Shown piece after piece: positions 7,888-15,773 of a stretch of 64,000 nucleotides of DNA (positions are counted from its first letter, which is position 1; each line of letters begins with the position of its first letter). The translations under genes and the position numbers were made by a program. The notes under the pieces are model-generated. The model had not been told where the DNA came from and searched no databases. It was given only the letters and a program-made list of their open reading frames with translations. This DNA comes from Planococcus halocryophilus (lineage in GTDB: Bacteria; Bacillota; Bacilli; Bacillales_A; Planococcaceae): the NCBI RefSeq assembly GCF_001687585.2, contig NZ_CP016537.2:468001-532000 (forward strand). Reading direction: 5' to 3'.

Positions 7888-8748
7888 ATGGCTTTACACC
7901 CAGGGTTAAAAGCAGTATTGCAAGTGAAAGATCGTACGACGTCACAATGGATTTTGTCAGATGGTTCAGGCGATGAAGTAATGATGAACGCATCAGAAAT
8001 CGAAGAAGGGCAAGAAATCGGAGAAGAAATTGAAGTATTCCTTTACCGCAATCGCCAAGGAGGCGTTTCGGCAACACCGATGATTCCGCATATTTTGCCA
8101 AGTGAGTATGGCTGGGCGAAAGTCTTGAAAGTATCACAGCGTGAAGGCGCAGTAGTCGATATCGGCACAACACGCGAAGTTTATTTGTTACCAGCGGATC
8201 TTCCACAAATTTTAGAGTTATGGCCAAAACAAGGCGATCATATCTTTATGACGCTTCGCACAGATCGCCACGGCGATTTATATGGACGTTTAGCTACAGA
8301 AGAAAAAGTATTGGAATTGATGGAACCAGCACCAGAAACTCTTTTCAATCAAAACGTACAAGCACGTGCATATCGTTTATTGCCTGTTGGGACGTTTATG
8401 CTGTCAGTACCAGAAATGCACCGAATCTTTATCCACGAAACAGAACGTAAAGAAGAGCCACGTTTAGGTGAAGAAAAAATAGTACGTATTATCGATGTAA
8501 AAGATGATGGTACATTGAACGGTTCTTTACTTCCTAGAAAGCAAGAACGCTTATTAGATGATGCCGAAGAAATTATGCGTTATTTAGAACAGTCAGGTGG
8601 AAAAATGCCGTTTACGGATAAATCTTCACCAGACGAAATCCAAGAAATTTTCGGTATGAGTAAGGCTGCTTTTAAACGAGCACTCGGTAAATTGTACAAA
8701 AACCGTCAGATCATCCAAGAAGAGGGATGGACAATGTCGACGAAGTAA
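7888..8748 (+). CDS. cvfB: S1-domain RNA-binding protein CvfB
   Basis: 286 residues. The N-terminal half contains repeated S1-like beta-barrel modules (for example SEYGWAKVLKVSQREGAVVDIG and LNGSLLPRKQERLLDDAEEIM), and the C-terminal region SSPDEIQEIFGMSKAAFKRALGKLYK forms the winged-helix end seen in CvfB/YitL. The family is cytoplasmic and binds RNA; in staphylococci it affects virulence gene expression. It lies 21 nt after mntR with an AGGAGGAAC site and may be co-transcribed. Confidence 0.92.
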   Translation: MALHPGLKAVLQVKDRTTSQWILSDGSGDEVMMNASEIEEGQEIGEEIEVFLYRNRQGGVSATPMIPHILPSEYGWAKVLKVSQREGAVVDIGTTREVYLLPADLPQILELWPKQGDHIFMTLRTDRHGDLYGRLATEEKVLELMEPAPETLFNQNVQARAYRLLPVGTFMLSVPEMHRIFIHETERKEEPRLGEEKIVRIIDVKDDGTLNGSLLPRKQERLLDDAEEIMRYLEQSGGKMPFTDKSSPDEIQEIFGMSKAAFKRALGKLYKNRQIIQEEGWTMSTK

Positions 8749-8801
8749 AGGAACCTTTTCAAGTTAATTTCGTATTAATTTGAAGAAAGGGGCAAGTTAA
8801 A

Positions 8802-9689
8802 ATGAGAAAAATAATTACTGTAATAGCATTACTGTTTACATTATCTATTGTGCTACCGTCATACAGTTCGGCAAATGTCGGCATCAATGAAAAGTTCGGG
8901 TTGCCAATCGTAGTTTACGGAGGCAATTTATCAGCAGATGAAAAAGCATCCGTGGCTGAGAGTTTAGACGTAGCAGGAGAAGTAGATGTAGAAGAAATTG
9001 AAGTAACGGGTCAAGATTTGATTAAGTACATTAAAGACGGCGATTCACGTGCCAATATGTATTCATCAGCCAAAATCACACGTAAAGATGAAGGTGCTGG
9101 GTTGGTCATTGAAATCGTGACGCCTGTAAACATTACGCAAGTAACAACTGAAATGTATGCCAATGCGATGTTAACAGCCGGTATTGAAAATGCAACAGTA
9201 GAAGTAGCAGCACCAAAAGCCGTTACGGGTCATTCAGCGCTTGTTGGAATTTATAAAGCTTACGAAGTGAACGGAGAAGCACTAGATCCGGAGCGCACTG
9301 ACGTAGCTAATGATGAATTGACAGTTGCGACGGAGCTTGTAGACGGTGGCGTTGGAGACGATGAAGTTAGCGAGTTATTAACAGAAATTAAAAAACAAAT
9401 TGCTGAAAAAAAACCTGCTTCGCGTGATGAGGTAGAACAAATTGTTGAAGAGCAATTAGACAAGCTACAAATCGAGTTGAGTCCAGAAGACCGTCAATTA
9501 CTAGTAGATTTGATGGACCGTATTCGTCAACTTGATATTGATTTTTCAAAATGGTCAACGCAACTAGAAGATTTGAGTAAAACAATTGAAGATAAAATTA
9601 CCACGATCGTTAATGATGAAGGATTTTGGGCAAGTGTAAAAAAATTCTTTAAAAACATAGCGGACACTGTAAGTGGTTGGTTCAATTAA
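8802..9689 (+). CDS. Secreted DUF1002 protein, YpuA-like
   Basis: 295 residues beginning with a signal peptide (KIITVIALLFTLSIVLP, then a likely cut after SSA near residue 24). The following 150 residues match the DUF1002 pattern, including GLPIVVYGGNLS, SSAKITRKDEGAGLVIEI and TAGIENATVEVAAPKAVTGHSALVGIYKA. The C-terminal part is rich in Lys and Glu and predicted helical, ending with a Trp-containing stretch. DUF1002 proteins (YpuA in B. subtilis) are exported or cell-envelope proteins of unknown function. It has its own AAAGGGGC site and is followed by a long hairpin. Confidence 0.85.
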   Translation: MRKIITVIALLFTLSIVLPSYSSANVGINEKFGLPIVVYGGNLSADEKASVAESLDVAGEVDVEEIEVTGQDLIKYIKDGDSRANMYSSAKITRKDEGAGLVIEIVTPVNITQVTTEMYANAMLTAGIENATVEVAAPKAVTGHSALVGIYKAYEVNGEALDPERTDVANDELTVATELVDGGVGDDEVSELLTEIKKQIAEKKPASRDEVEQIVEEQLDKLQIELSPEDRQLLVDLMDRIRQLDIDFSKWSTQLEDLSKTIEDKITTIVNDEGFWASVKKFFKNIADTVSGWFN

Positions 9690-9697
9690 ATGAAAAC

Positions 9698-9787
9698 AGG
9701 CAAACCTTGGAAAGGTAGTGCAACCCAAAAGTTAGATTTGAACTCTAACTTTAAGGGGTCACTACCAAATGGGTTTGCCTTTTTTTA
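9698..9787 (+). terminator. Long, three-part hairpin terminator
   Basis: Three nested stems line up: 9698-9706 with 9772-9780 (9 bp), 9714-9720 with 9760-9766 (7 bp) and 9728-9736 with 9744-9752 (9 bp), followed by a T tract. It ends the DUF1002 gene; its length is unusual for a simple terminator. Confidence 0.75.
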
Positions 9788-9799
9788 TGAAAGCTTAAT

Positions 9800-9858
9800 A
9801 TCTTGAGGAGATCAAAAGTCAGTGATAGTATAAAGTTAATATCTTGAATTAGAGGTAA
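9800..9858 (+). promoter_or_regulatory. Promoter and two MhqR-like operators upstream of the dioxygenase
   Basis: A possible promoter has TTGAGG at 9803-9808 and TAGTAT at 9826-9831 (17-nt spacing). Two palindromic sites resemble the MhqR box (ATCT...AGAT type): ATCTTGAGGAGAT at 9800-9812 overlapping the -35, and ATCTTGAATTAGAGGT at 9841-9856 near the transcription start. The regulator gene is not in the window. Confidence 0.6.
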
Positions 9859-9874
9859 ATGAGGAGGGTTAATA

Positions 9875-10840
9875 ATGAAATTGGAAGGTATTCACCACGT
9901 TTCAGCGATAACAGCAAATGCTATTGCCAACCATGACTTTTTTACTCGGATTCTTGGATTGCGTTTAGTTAAAAAAACGGTCAATCAAGATAATCCTTCT
10001 TCTTATCATTTATTTTATGCTGATGCTGTTGGTACTCCGGGTACTGATATGACATATTTTGATATCCCTATGGCAGGACGTACTTATCCTGGTGTATCGA
10101 GTATCAGCAATACAGCATTTCGTGTGAAAAACGTTGAGGCATTAGATTATTGGGTGGATCGTTTTGATAAATTTAACGTCCCTCATGGAAAAGTTGAGCA
10201 ACGCTTCAACCGGTCGACCTTAACATTTCAAGATTTTGAAGGTTCTAGATTAATGTTGGTAGTTGATGATGGCAGTGGAATTGAATACGGCATCCCATGG
10301 ACAAAAGGCGGGGTTCCCGAAGATTTTGCGATTGTTGGGTTAGGTCCCGTGCGATTGACGGTCCGAAAAAGCAATAAAACGGCAGCTGTTTTGACTACTA
10401 TTATGGGGTTTGAACAGATTGGGGAATATCCATCAACTGTGGAGGGACAAAAAGATATTTTAGTCTTTTCAACAGGAGATGGGGGTCCTGCTGGCGAAAT
10501 ACATTTAGAAGAGCGATCGGATCTCCCTCTGGAACGTCCTGGTAGAGGAAGTGTCCATCATGTTGCGTTCCGCATCAAAACGAATGAAGAATATAGCAAA
10601 TGGGATGAACATTTGCGTTCAAATGGTTTGATGACTTCAGGAGAAATCGACCGTTATTACTTTAAGGCCATTTATTTCAGAGAGCCTAATGGGATTCTCT
10701 TTGAATTGTCAACAGACGGGCCGGGGTTTGCAACAGATGAACCGGTTGACCGTTTAGGAGCTGGGCTTGCACTACCGCCATTTTTAGAAACAAAACGCAG
10801 TCAAATTGAAGCATCTTTGCAACTATTGGACACCGAGTAG
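9875..10840 (+). CDS. VOC family ring-cleaving dioxygenase, MhqO/MhqA-like
   Basis: 321 residues with two glyoxalase-fold (VOC) halves. The first begins LEGIHHVSAITANAIANHDFF with a metal-ligand His in GIHHVSA; the second carries GSVHHVAFRI and PNGILFELSTDGPGF, giving the His and Glu ligands for Fe(II). In B. subtilis, such proteins (MhqO, MhqA, MhqE) detoxify hydroquinones and catechols and are repressed by MhqR. The upstream palindromes fit that control. Start ATG at 9875 has GAGGAGGG. Confidence 0.88.
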   Translation: MKLEGIHHVSAITANAIANHDFFTRILGLRLVKKTVNQDNPSSYHLFYADAVGTPGTDMTYFDIPMAGRTYPGVSSISNTAFRVKNVEALDYWVDRFDKFNVPHGKVEQRFNRSTLTFQDFEGSRLMLVVDDGSGIEYGIPWTKGGVPEDFAIVGLGPVRLTVRKSNKTAAVLTTIMGFEQIGEYPSTVEGQKDILVFSTGDGGPAGEIHLEERSDLPLERPGRGSVHHVAFRIKTNEEYSKWDEHLRSNGLMTSGEIDRYYFKAIYFREPNGILFELSTDGPGFATDEPVDRLGAGLALPPFLETKRSQIEASLQLLDTE

Positions 10841-10858
10841 AATAGGGGGGAATAGAGA

Positions 10859-11140
10859 ATGGATTTTAAATTAGTTGAATTAGGCAGTGATGAATTTGCT
10901 TATCGCCTTGAAGATGAAGGAGGCACGAAAGGTGAAATTGCTTGGACAAAATTGGCAGATGTAATGGTCATTGAACATACTTTCGTTGAAGAATCGTTAC
11001 GCCATCAAGGATTGGCTAAAAAGCTTTTAGACCAAACGGCAAATTTTGCTCGTGAACATGGTTATAAGTTAGAACCTGTTTGTTCTTACGCAGTATCTGC
11101 TTTTGATCGTTACAGCGATTATGATGACGTTAAAATTTAA
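10859..11140 (+). CDS. Small GNAT acetyltransferase, YidJ/YjdJ-like
   Basis: 93 residues. It has the short acetyltransferase fold of the YidJ/Yjdj group (GCN5-like, about 90 residues), with MVIEHTFVEESLRHQGLAKKL providing the acetyl-CoA loop and KLEPVCSYAV the C-terminal strand. Human and bacterial members of this small family are poorly characterised. It follows the dioxygenase by 18 nt with a GGGGGGAATAG site, so the two are probably one unit that ends at the terminator at 11157. Confidence 0.85.
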   Translation: MDFKLVELGSDEFAYRLEDEGGTKGEIAWTKLADVMVIEHTFVEESLRHQGLAKKLLDQTANFAREHGYKLEPVCSYAVSAFDRYSDYDDVKI

Positions 11141-11156
11141 AAAAATATAGCACACA

Positions 11157-11192
11157 AAAAGCAATCCGCTGTTAATCGAGTGGATTGCTTTT
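11157..11192 (+). terminator. Terminator after the dioxygenase/GNAT unit
   Basis: An 11-bp stem (11157-11167 with 11182-11192) with T and A tracts on its two sides; it may also serve the minus-strand small genes. Confidence 0.8.
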
Positions 11193-11193
11193 G

Positions 11194-11220
11194 CTAATGC
11201 TCTACTATGTAGTTTTTCAT
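11194..11220 (-). CDS. Possible 8-codon mini-ORF
   Basis: On the minus strand, CGGAGG is followed after 6 nt by an ATG and an 8-residue frame, MKNYIVEH, ending at TAG 11194. The Shine-Dalgarno is perfect and well spaced, but such a short frame cannot be told from chance by inspection. It lies directly after the 32-residue gene on the same strand. Confidence 0.25.
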   Translation of the reverse strand: MKNYIVEH

Positions 11221-11234
11221 TGGATACCTCCGTT

Positions 11235-11333
11235 TTAAATGGTTGTCATTAAGAAAACGATGGCTGTTAAAATTGAAGCTCCACCTACACCGTACATAAA
11301 ATCTGCTTGACTAAAAATTAGGTTTTTTTCCAT
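11235..11333 (-). CDS. 32-residue single-helix membrane peptide
   Basis: On the minus strand an ATG at 11333 with AAAGGAG 10 nt upstream opens a 32-codon frame: it starts MEKNLIFSQADFMYGVGG and ends with the hydrophobic ASILTAIVFLMTTI. A short polar N-terminus with a single membrane segment is seen; no family is recognised. A candidate sigma-B promoter (11371-11395) lies about 40 nt upstream, so the gene probably belongs to the general stress response. The frame is too short for ordinary gene finders. Confidence 0.6.
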   Translation of the reverse strand: MEKNLIFSQADFMYGVGGASILTAIVFLMTTI

Positions 11334-11370
11334 TATTTAGAACTCCTTTCAAATCTTTGTTATTAATAAT

Positions 11371-11395
11371 TTACCCGCTAATGAGCTTTCTAAAC
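11371..11395 (-). promoter_or_regulatory. Candidate sigma-B promoter, leftward
   Basis: On the minus strand GTTTAG (11395-11390), then 13 nt, then GGGTAA (11376-11371). It faces the 32-residue peptide gene. Confidence 0.65.
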
Positions 11396-11397
11396 AG

Positions 11398-11422
11398 GTT
11401 TTATTAAGTTAATTAGGGGAAA
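11398..11422 (+). promoter_or_regulatory. Candidate sigma-B promoter, rightward
   Basis: GTTTTA at 11398-11403 and GGGAAA at 11417-11422 (13 nt between hexamers) fit the sigma-B pattern with one mismatch. It is back to back with the leftward site, separated by 2 nt, and faces the DUF4064 gene. Confidence 0.55.
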
Positions 11423-11488
11423 AGAATAAGAAAGGAGTATTTTCCTTATATATTGACTATAAATAATTAAACAGAAAGGGTGAGGAGA

Positions 11489-12043
11489 ATGAATCAAGAA
11501 ACCGTAAACAGAGCAGGAGAAAAAGTTCTTGGTATTATCGGAATCGTCTTTAATATTTTAGCAATGGCATTAATTGGTTTTGCGATGGCAAGTTACTCAA
11601 GGGCACCAGAATTCCGACAGTCTATTGAAGATGCAATTAGAGCAGATCCAACTATGGCGAATCCTGAAGATGTGGAAATGATTATGAATATGATGTCTTC
11701 AGGTTTTGGTGTGATGGGGTGGGTTATGATTGCCGTGTTGGCACTCAGCACGTTATTAGCAATTATTGCTATTGTAAACCTTCGTAAAAAAGGAAATGCA
11801 TCCACAGCTGGTGTACTATTCATCTTGGCAGGTTTGTTTGCAGGCATATTATCATTAACTTCTATTTTGTTCTATATTGCCGCTATTATGTGTTTCGTTC
11901 GCAAACCGCGAGTGCAACACACGCAAACTTTGCGTGACGAGGATTTCAAGTACCAAGAAGATGAGTTCCGTCGTAAAGAAGATTCGTTTAATAACGATAC
12001 TACAACGCATAAAGACGATGACACGCCTTATCGTCCACTATAA
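11489..12043 (+). CDS. DUF4064 membrane protein
   Basis: 184 residues from ATG 11489 (AGAAAGG is 9 nt upstream; GTG at 11480 overlaps that site). The protein has an N-terminal helix (VLGIIGIVFNILAMALIGFAM), a middle loop, a second hydrophobic region from GWVMIAVLALS, a third near GVLFILAGLFAGI, then a charged C-terminal tail of about 50 residues rich in Asp, Glu and Lys. This matches the DUF4064 family of small Gram-positive membrane proteins of unknown function. It may be sigma-B controlled. Confidence 0.82.
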   Translation: MNQETVNRAGEKVLGIIGIVFNILAMALIGFAMASYSRAPEFRQSIEDAIRADPTMANPEDVEMIMNMMSSGFGVMGWVMIAVLALSTLLAIIAIVNLRKKGNASTAGVLFILAGLFAGILSLTSILFYIAAIMCFVRKPRVQHTQTLRDEDFKYQEDEFRRKEDSFNNDTTTHKDDDTPYRPL

Positions 12044-12060
12044 AAAGTCATGAGTTTACA

Positions 12061-12091
12061 AAAAACCGCTACCTATAAGGTAGCGGTTTTT
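12061..12091. terminator. Bidirectional terminator
   Basis: A 12-bp stem (12062-12073 with 12079-12090) and short loop with A and T tracts. It lies between convergent genes; the minus-strand acetyltransferase ends inside it. Confidence 0.85.
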
Positions 12092-12564
12092 AAATCGAAA
12101 ACATATTTTGCTGTTTGCAAAGGATGCCCTTCAAATAATTCTTCGAATTCTTCTAAGAACTGAAAGCCGTTTGCTTCATAAAAATTACGGCCTTTCTTAT
12201 TTTCGCTTTCAACATAAACAAATAGTTGATTGCCATTAAGTAAATGGCGTAAGCCCGTAGTAAACAATTGCTTGCCATAACCTGAACGCTGAAATTCAGG
12301 TTTCATATAAATAGCAATCAGTTCAGCATCGCCATCCTCGTCCACTTTCGTGAAATTGGCGAAACCGACAGGCTCTCCTTCGTGTTCTGCGAGCAAAACA
12401 ATCGTTCTCTTTAAACGCATCTCCATCATTGGAGTAGAATATGATTTATCTAGAAAACTTTCTTGGACTGTTGAGGGAATGATTCCAGCATATGTGTCAT
12501 TCCAACTAATTTTGGCAATTTCCTGAACAGATGTGATATCTGCGGATGTACCGGTGCGAATCAT
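12073..12564 (-). CDS. GNAT acetyltransferase
   Basis: 163 residues from ATG 12564 (AGAGGTG is close upstream; frame to 12621 has no site). A typical single GNAT domain: MIRTGTSADITSVQEIAKISW at the start, ELIAIYMKPEFQRSGYGKQLF for the acetyl-CoA loop, and YVESENKKGRNFYEANGFQ near the end. It resembles the phosphinothricin/YkwB-type general acetyltransferases; the substrate is unknown. Confidence 0.85.
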   Translation of the reverse strand: MIRTGTSADITSVQEIAKISWNDTYAGIIPSTVQESFLDKSYSTPMMEMRLKRTIVLLAEHEGEPVGFANFTKVDEDGDAELIAIYMKPEFQRSGYGKQLFTTGLRHLLNGNQLFVYVESENKKGRNFYEANGFQFLEEFEELFEGHPLQTAKYVFDLKTATL

Positions 12565-12658
12565 GCAATCACCTCTAAAATTCTTTATGCAATCATAACA
12601 AAAAAAGAGGTGAATAGCCACTAATGTAGAATAAGTAACAACAAAAGGGGGATGTAAT

Positions 12659-13105
12659 ATGGATTGGAAGGTTTATCAATTTGACGATTTAAGCGCAAGA
12701 AAACTATACGATGTGCTAAAGTTGCGTGTTGATGTATTTGTAGTTGAGCAAAATTGTCCTTACCCAGAACTTGATGGTTTAGATCAGCGATCGGTTCACC
12801 TTCTGTGTAGCGAAAAGGAAGATGTATTAGCCTATGCTCGTTTAGTGCCGGCTGGTGCCAAATATGAAGTGCCTTCTATAGGTCGTGTCATTGTACATAA
12901 AGATGCTCGAGGACGTGGTTTAGCAAAAGAGTTGCTAGAGCGCAGTATTGATTATATTTCAAATGAATGGCATGCTGAGGCGATTAAACTGCAAGGACAA
13001 GTTTATTTGAAGGAGTTCTACGAATCTTTTGGTTTCCAGTCGATATCAGAAAGTTATGATGAAGACGGAATTCCTCATGTGGATATGAAACGGACTCGTG
13101 CGTAA
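12659..13105 (+). CDS. elaA: ElaA family GNAT acetyltransferase
   Basis: 148 residues. ElaA proteins have the recognisable LYDVLKLRVDVFVVEQNCPYPELDG stretch early on (split here as LRVDVFVVEQ and PYPELDGLD), then ARLVPAG, GRVIVHKDARGRGLAKELL and a C-terminal FYESFGFQSISESYDEDGIPH. All of these are present, and the length is normal. Function in the cell is not settled. It has a GGGGGAT site and no close same-strand neighbour. Confidence 0.93.
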   Translation: MDWKVYQFDDLSARKLYDVLKLRVDVFVVEQNCPYPELDGLDQRSVHLLCSEKEDVLAYARLVPAGAKYEVPSIGRVIVHKDARGRGLAKELLERSIDYISNEWHAEAIKLQGQVYLKEFYESFGFQSISESYDEDGIPHVDMKRTRA

Positions 13106-13132
13106 CTGTAATGTTTTTGACATATAAAAAAG

Positions 13133-13158
13133 GATTAACAGCATAAAATTTAGGGTAA
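13133..13158 (+). promoter_or_regulatory. Candidate sigma-B promoter for the YtxH-like gene
   Basis: GATTAA at 13133-13138 (one mismatch to GTTTAA), 14 nt, then GGGTAA at 13153-13158, 52 nt before the ATG. Confidence 0.65.
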
Positions 13159-13210
13159 AGATTGGTATTAAACAAATATGAAATGAAAACAGAAAAGGGA
13201 GTGCTGCAAA

Positions 13211-13603
13211 ATGGCAAGAGGAAGAGGTCTCCTAATGGCAGGTTTAGCTGCCGGAGCATATGCATATTTCAAAAACCCTGAAAATCGTGAAAAAGCCACA
13301 AAGGCTTTCAATGATGCGAAAGTGAAGGTGAACTCTTATATGGAATCACAAAATCTAGATAAGACAGGAAATACAAATTCAAATGCCGATGAACCATCAG
13401 ACAGTTTACAAGATCCTCAAGAGGACATGGTTGCAGAAGGCGGAGCCACAACAACTATTCAGTATTACAACGAGAAACAACAAAAAAATAAAGACACAGA
13501 ATCAGAAGATGTAAAACTATCATCAAATGATGTCAGCGAAGAAAAGGCTGAACATACCGATTCAGCAACGCCTGAAAACAAAATAAATACGGATAACTTA
13601 TAA
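13211..13603 (+). CDS. YtxH-like stress protein, N-terminal membrane anchor
   Basis: 130 residues. It begins MARGRGLLMAGLAAGAYAYF with a short hydrophobic anchor, then KNPENREKATKAFNDAKVKV, a basic amphipathic stretch as found in YtxH-type proteins. The rest is a polar, disordered tail rich in Glu, Asn, Thr and Ser. YtxH proteins belong to the sigma-B general stress regulon in B. subtilis, and the promoter upstream fits. The family assignment rests mainly on the first 50 residues; the tail is likely species-specific. Confidence 0.6.
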   Translation: MARGRGLLMAGLAAGAYAYFKNPENREKATKAFNDAKVKVNSYMESQNLDKTGNTNSNADEPSDSLQDPQEDMVAEGGATTTIQYYNEKQQKNKDTESEDVKLSSNDVSEEKAEHTDSATPENKINTDNL

Positions 13604-13604
13604 G

Positions 13605-13636
13605 AAAAAGGATGGTCCTAGACCATTCTTTTTTTT
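13605..13636. terminator. Terminator between convergent genes
   Basis: ATGGTC-CTA-GACCAT stem with flanking A and T runs; serves the YtxH-like gene and possibly the MFS gene. Confidence 0.7.
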
Positions 13637-13641
13637 GCTAT

Positions 13642-14817
13642 CTATTTTCTAGAAGTCAGCCCATTTGTAATAGCGGCGATAAGTAATATAGAGCCGCTAA
13701 CCATAAATCCTTGATTGGGGTTTAAAGCTAAAGCGCCGGTGATACCAGAACCGACAACCACACCTGCAGAGAAAAACGCGTAAAAATAACCGTAAGAACG
13801 TCCGCGGGAAGTGATATTGGTTGAATCGATTAAAATAGAATTGATTGAAGGAAACAATAAAGCAAAGCCTATTCCATAAGTGCACATGCCAACATAAAGT
13901 AAAGGTTCAGTTGACATAGCGCTTAAATAAAATAAAGAAGCACCCATAACAGTAAATCCTGCGATTAAGGTATAAATCGGTTTAACAAGATCAAAAATTC
14001 GATTGATAGGAAGTAAGAATACCAATATAGCAGAAATTCCGAAGGCACTTAACAATAAGCCGCTGAGTTGAGATTCTAAACCGAGTGCTTCAACTTTAAG
14101 AGGAAGCATATAAGCTAACACTCCTTGTGAAAACATCAAGAAAAAAGCACCTGAAAAAGAACGGAGTAAGCCAATGTTTTTCAAGATATCCGTTAAAGAA
14201 GAAGGATGTTTAGTGATGCTTTCTTTTTTTATAAGTGTTCGGCGCAATAGTAAAAACGCGGCGATGCCAATAGAAAAAATCAAGACGCCAGTTATGAGCA
14301 TCGTTTCTGGAACGCTATTCCGACTTGTATAAATGGCTCCGTAAGCAGGTCCAAGAATTGCCGCTAAGCCAATAAAAGCACCGGATAATGCGGATTCTTT
14401 ACCACGCTTATCCGAGTTTGTTCGGTTGGCTAAGTATGTGAAAGCAGCAGGAACTGTTAATCCAGCTGCTAGACCATGAAGAAATCTCACTGCTAACAAA
14501 CTATAGGGTCCATCAATTAACGAATAGGTAAACAACGTAAAACTTGTTGATAATAAGCCAATCACTAAAATAGCAAATGGACCTTTACGATCTGAGGAAA
14601 TTCCTGAAATGATATTGCCAAATGTATTAGATAACGAATACATACCGACCGCCAATCCAGCGATAAAAGGACTTGCGCCTAGCGATACCGCGTAAGGACT
14701 TATAATGGGAAGTTGAGCAAACAAGTCAAAGAAAGAAAAAAAGATAATAAGGTAAATGAAAATACGCAAGACAGTTCCTACTTTCCTAACAAATTGCAGT
14801 TTTTCGGGTTTGGTCAC
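13642..14817 (-). CDS. MFS transporter
   Basis: 391 residues with about 12 membrane segments. Segment 2-3 loop reads NIISGISSDRKGPF (the MFS G-x3-D-R-x-G-type motif), and another helix reads GALSGAFIGLAAILGPAYG. The family covers drug, sugar and organic-acid pumps. The GTG at 14817 has only a weak site; a TTG about 50 nt inside, preceded by GTAGGAAC, is an alternative start. It diverges from the lipid kinase gene. Confidence 0.8.
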   Translation of the reverse strand: MTKPEKLQFVRKVGTVLRIFIYLIIFFSFFDLFAQLPIISPYAVSLGASPFIAGLAVGMYSLSNTFGNIISGISSDRKGPFAILVIGLLSTSFTLFTYSLIDGPYSLLAVRFLHGLAAGLTVPAAFTYLANRTNSDKRGKESALSGAFIGLAAILGPAYGAIYTSRNSVPETMLITGVLIFSIGIAAFLLLRRTLIKKESITKHPSSLTDILKNIGLLRSFSGAFFLMFSQGVLAYMLPLKVEALGLESQLSGLLLSAFGISAILVFLLPINRIFDLVKPIYTLIAGFTVMGASLFYLSAMSTEPLLYVGMCTYGIGFALLFPSINSILIDSTNITSRGRSYGYFYAFFSAGVVVGSGITGALALNPNQGFMVSGSILLIAAITNGLTSRK

Positions 14818-14873
14818 CCTGATGTAGGGGGAAAGACAGCTATAGTTGCTTACATTATACCATCGGAGGTCTT

Positions 14874-15773
14874 ATGATGAAAAAAGCCATGTTTATATTA
14901 AATCCATCGTCTGGAAAAGAACGAGCTTCTGAATACCGCAGCCAAGTAGAAGAGACGCTTGCCTCAATGGGATACGAAGTGGATACAAGAGAAACAGAAA
15001 AAGAGAAAGATGCTACGAGTTTTGCAGCAGAAGCTTGCGAAAAAAAATATGATTTTATCGTAGCAATGGGAGGCGATGGCACAATTAACGAAGCTGTATC
15101 TGGGATAGCAGAAAAGCCACACGAGCCTTTGTTTTCATTAATCCCTCTCGGCACTGTTAATGATTTTGCGCGCGCTTTAGGAATTTCTTTAGATCCACCA
15201 GAAGCAATCGAAGCACTCAAAACAGGTCATGAAAAAAGAGTAGATATTGCTAAAGTTGGGGACTACTACTTTATGAATATATTAGCAATCGGAGATGTTG
15301 CAGAATCCACATATGAAGTGGATCCTGAGAAAAAAACTAAATTAGGAGCACTAGCTTATTTTATCGAAGGAGTAAAAGCAATTTCCGCTGATACTGAAAC
15401 GTATTTTGAAGTTGAACATGACCATGGAATATGGTCTGGTGAAGCGAAATTAATATTAGTCGCATTGACTAATTCAGTAGGTGGATTTGAAAAACTAGCA
15501 CCGGAAGCTCTGACAGATGACGGGTTGCTTCATCTTTATATTGTGAAAAATGCTGCTTTACCTGGATTTGTTCGTATTGCTACATCGGTCATCAGAGGGA
15601 AACTGGAAGAAGATCCAGCTGTCGAAGTAGTTCAAACTACGAAAGTGTCTATTAAAACAAATGAACCGTTGTCTAGTAATATTGATGGCGATGAAGGTTG
15701 TACAACTCCATTTGTGATTGACGTCTTACCCCGTCATATCCGTGCGCTCATTCCGCCAGATAAAGACGAATAA
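14874..15773 (+). CDS. Diacylglycerol/lipid kinase family protein (YegS/BmrU type)
   Basis: 299 residues. The N-terminal kinase domain has FILNPSSGKERASE, the nucleotide motif AMGGDGTINEAVSGI and LGTVNDFARALGI; the C-terminal sandwich has SNIDGDEG near residue 265. This pattern defines the diacylglycerol kinase catalytic domain family that phosphorylates diacylglycerol or related lipids at the membrane. DgkB of Gram-positives belongs here, but paralogues such as BmrU exist, so the exact substrate is left open. GGAGG sits before ATG 14874. Confidence 0.88.
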   Translation: MMKKAMFILNPSSGKERASEYRSQVEETLASMGYEVDTRETEKEKDATSFAAEACEKKYDFIVAMGGDGTINEAVSGIAEKPHEPLFSLIPLGTVNDFARALGISLDPPEAIEALKTGHEKRVDIAKVGDYYFMNILAIGDVAESTYEVDPEKKTKLGALAYFIEGVKAISADTETYFEVEHDHGIWSGEAKLILVALTNSVGGFEKLAPEALTDDGLLHLYIVKNAALPGFVRIATSVIRGKLEEDPAVEVVQTTKVSIKTNEPLSSNIDGDEGCTTPFVIDVLPRHIRALIPPDKDE

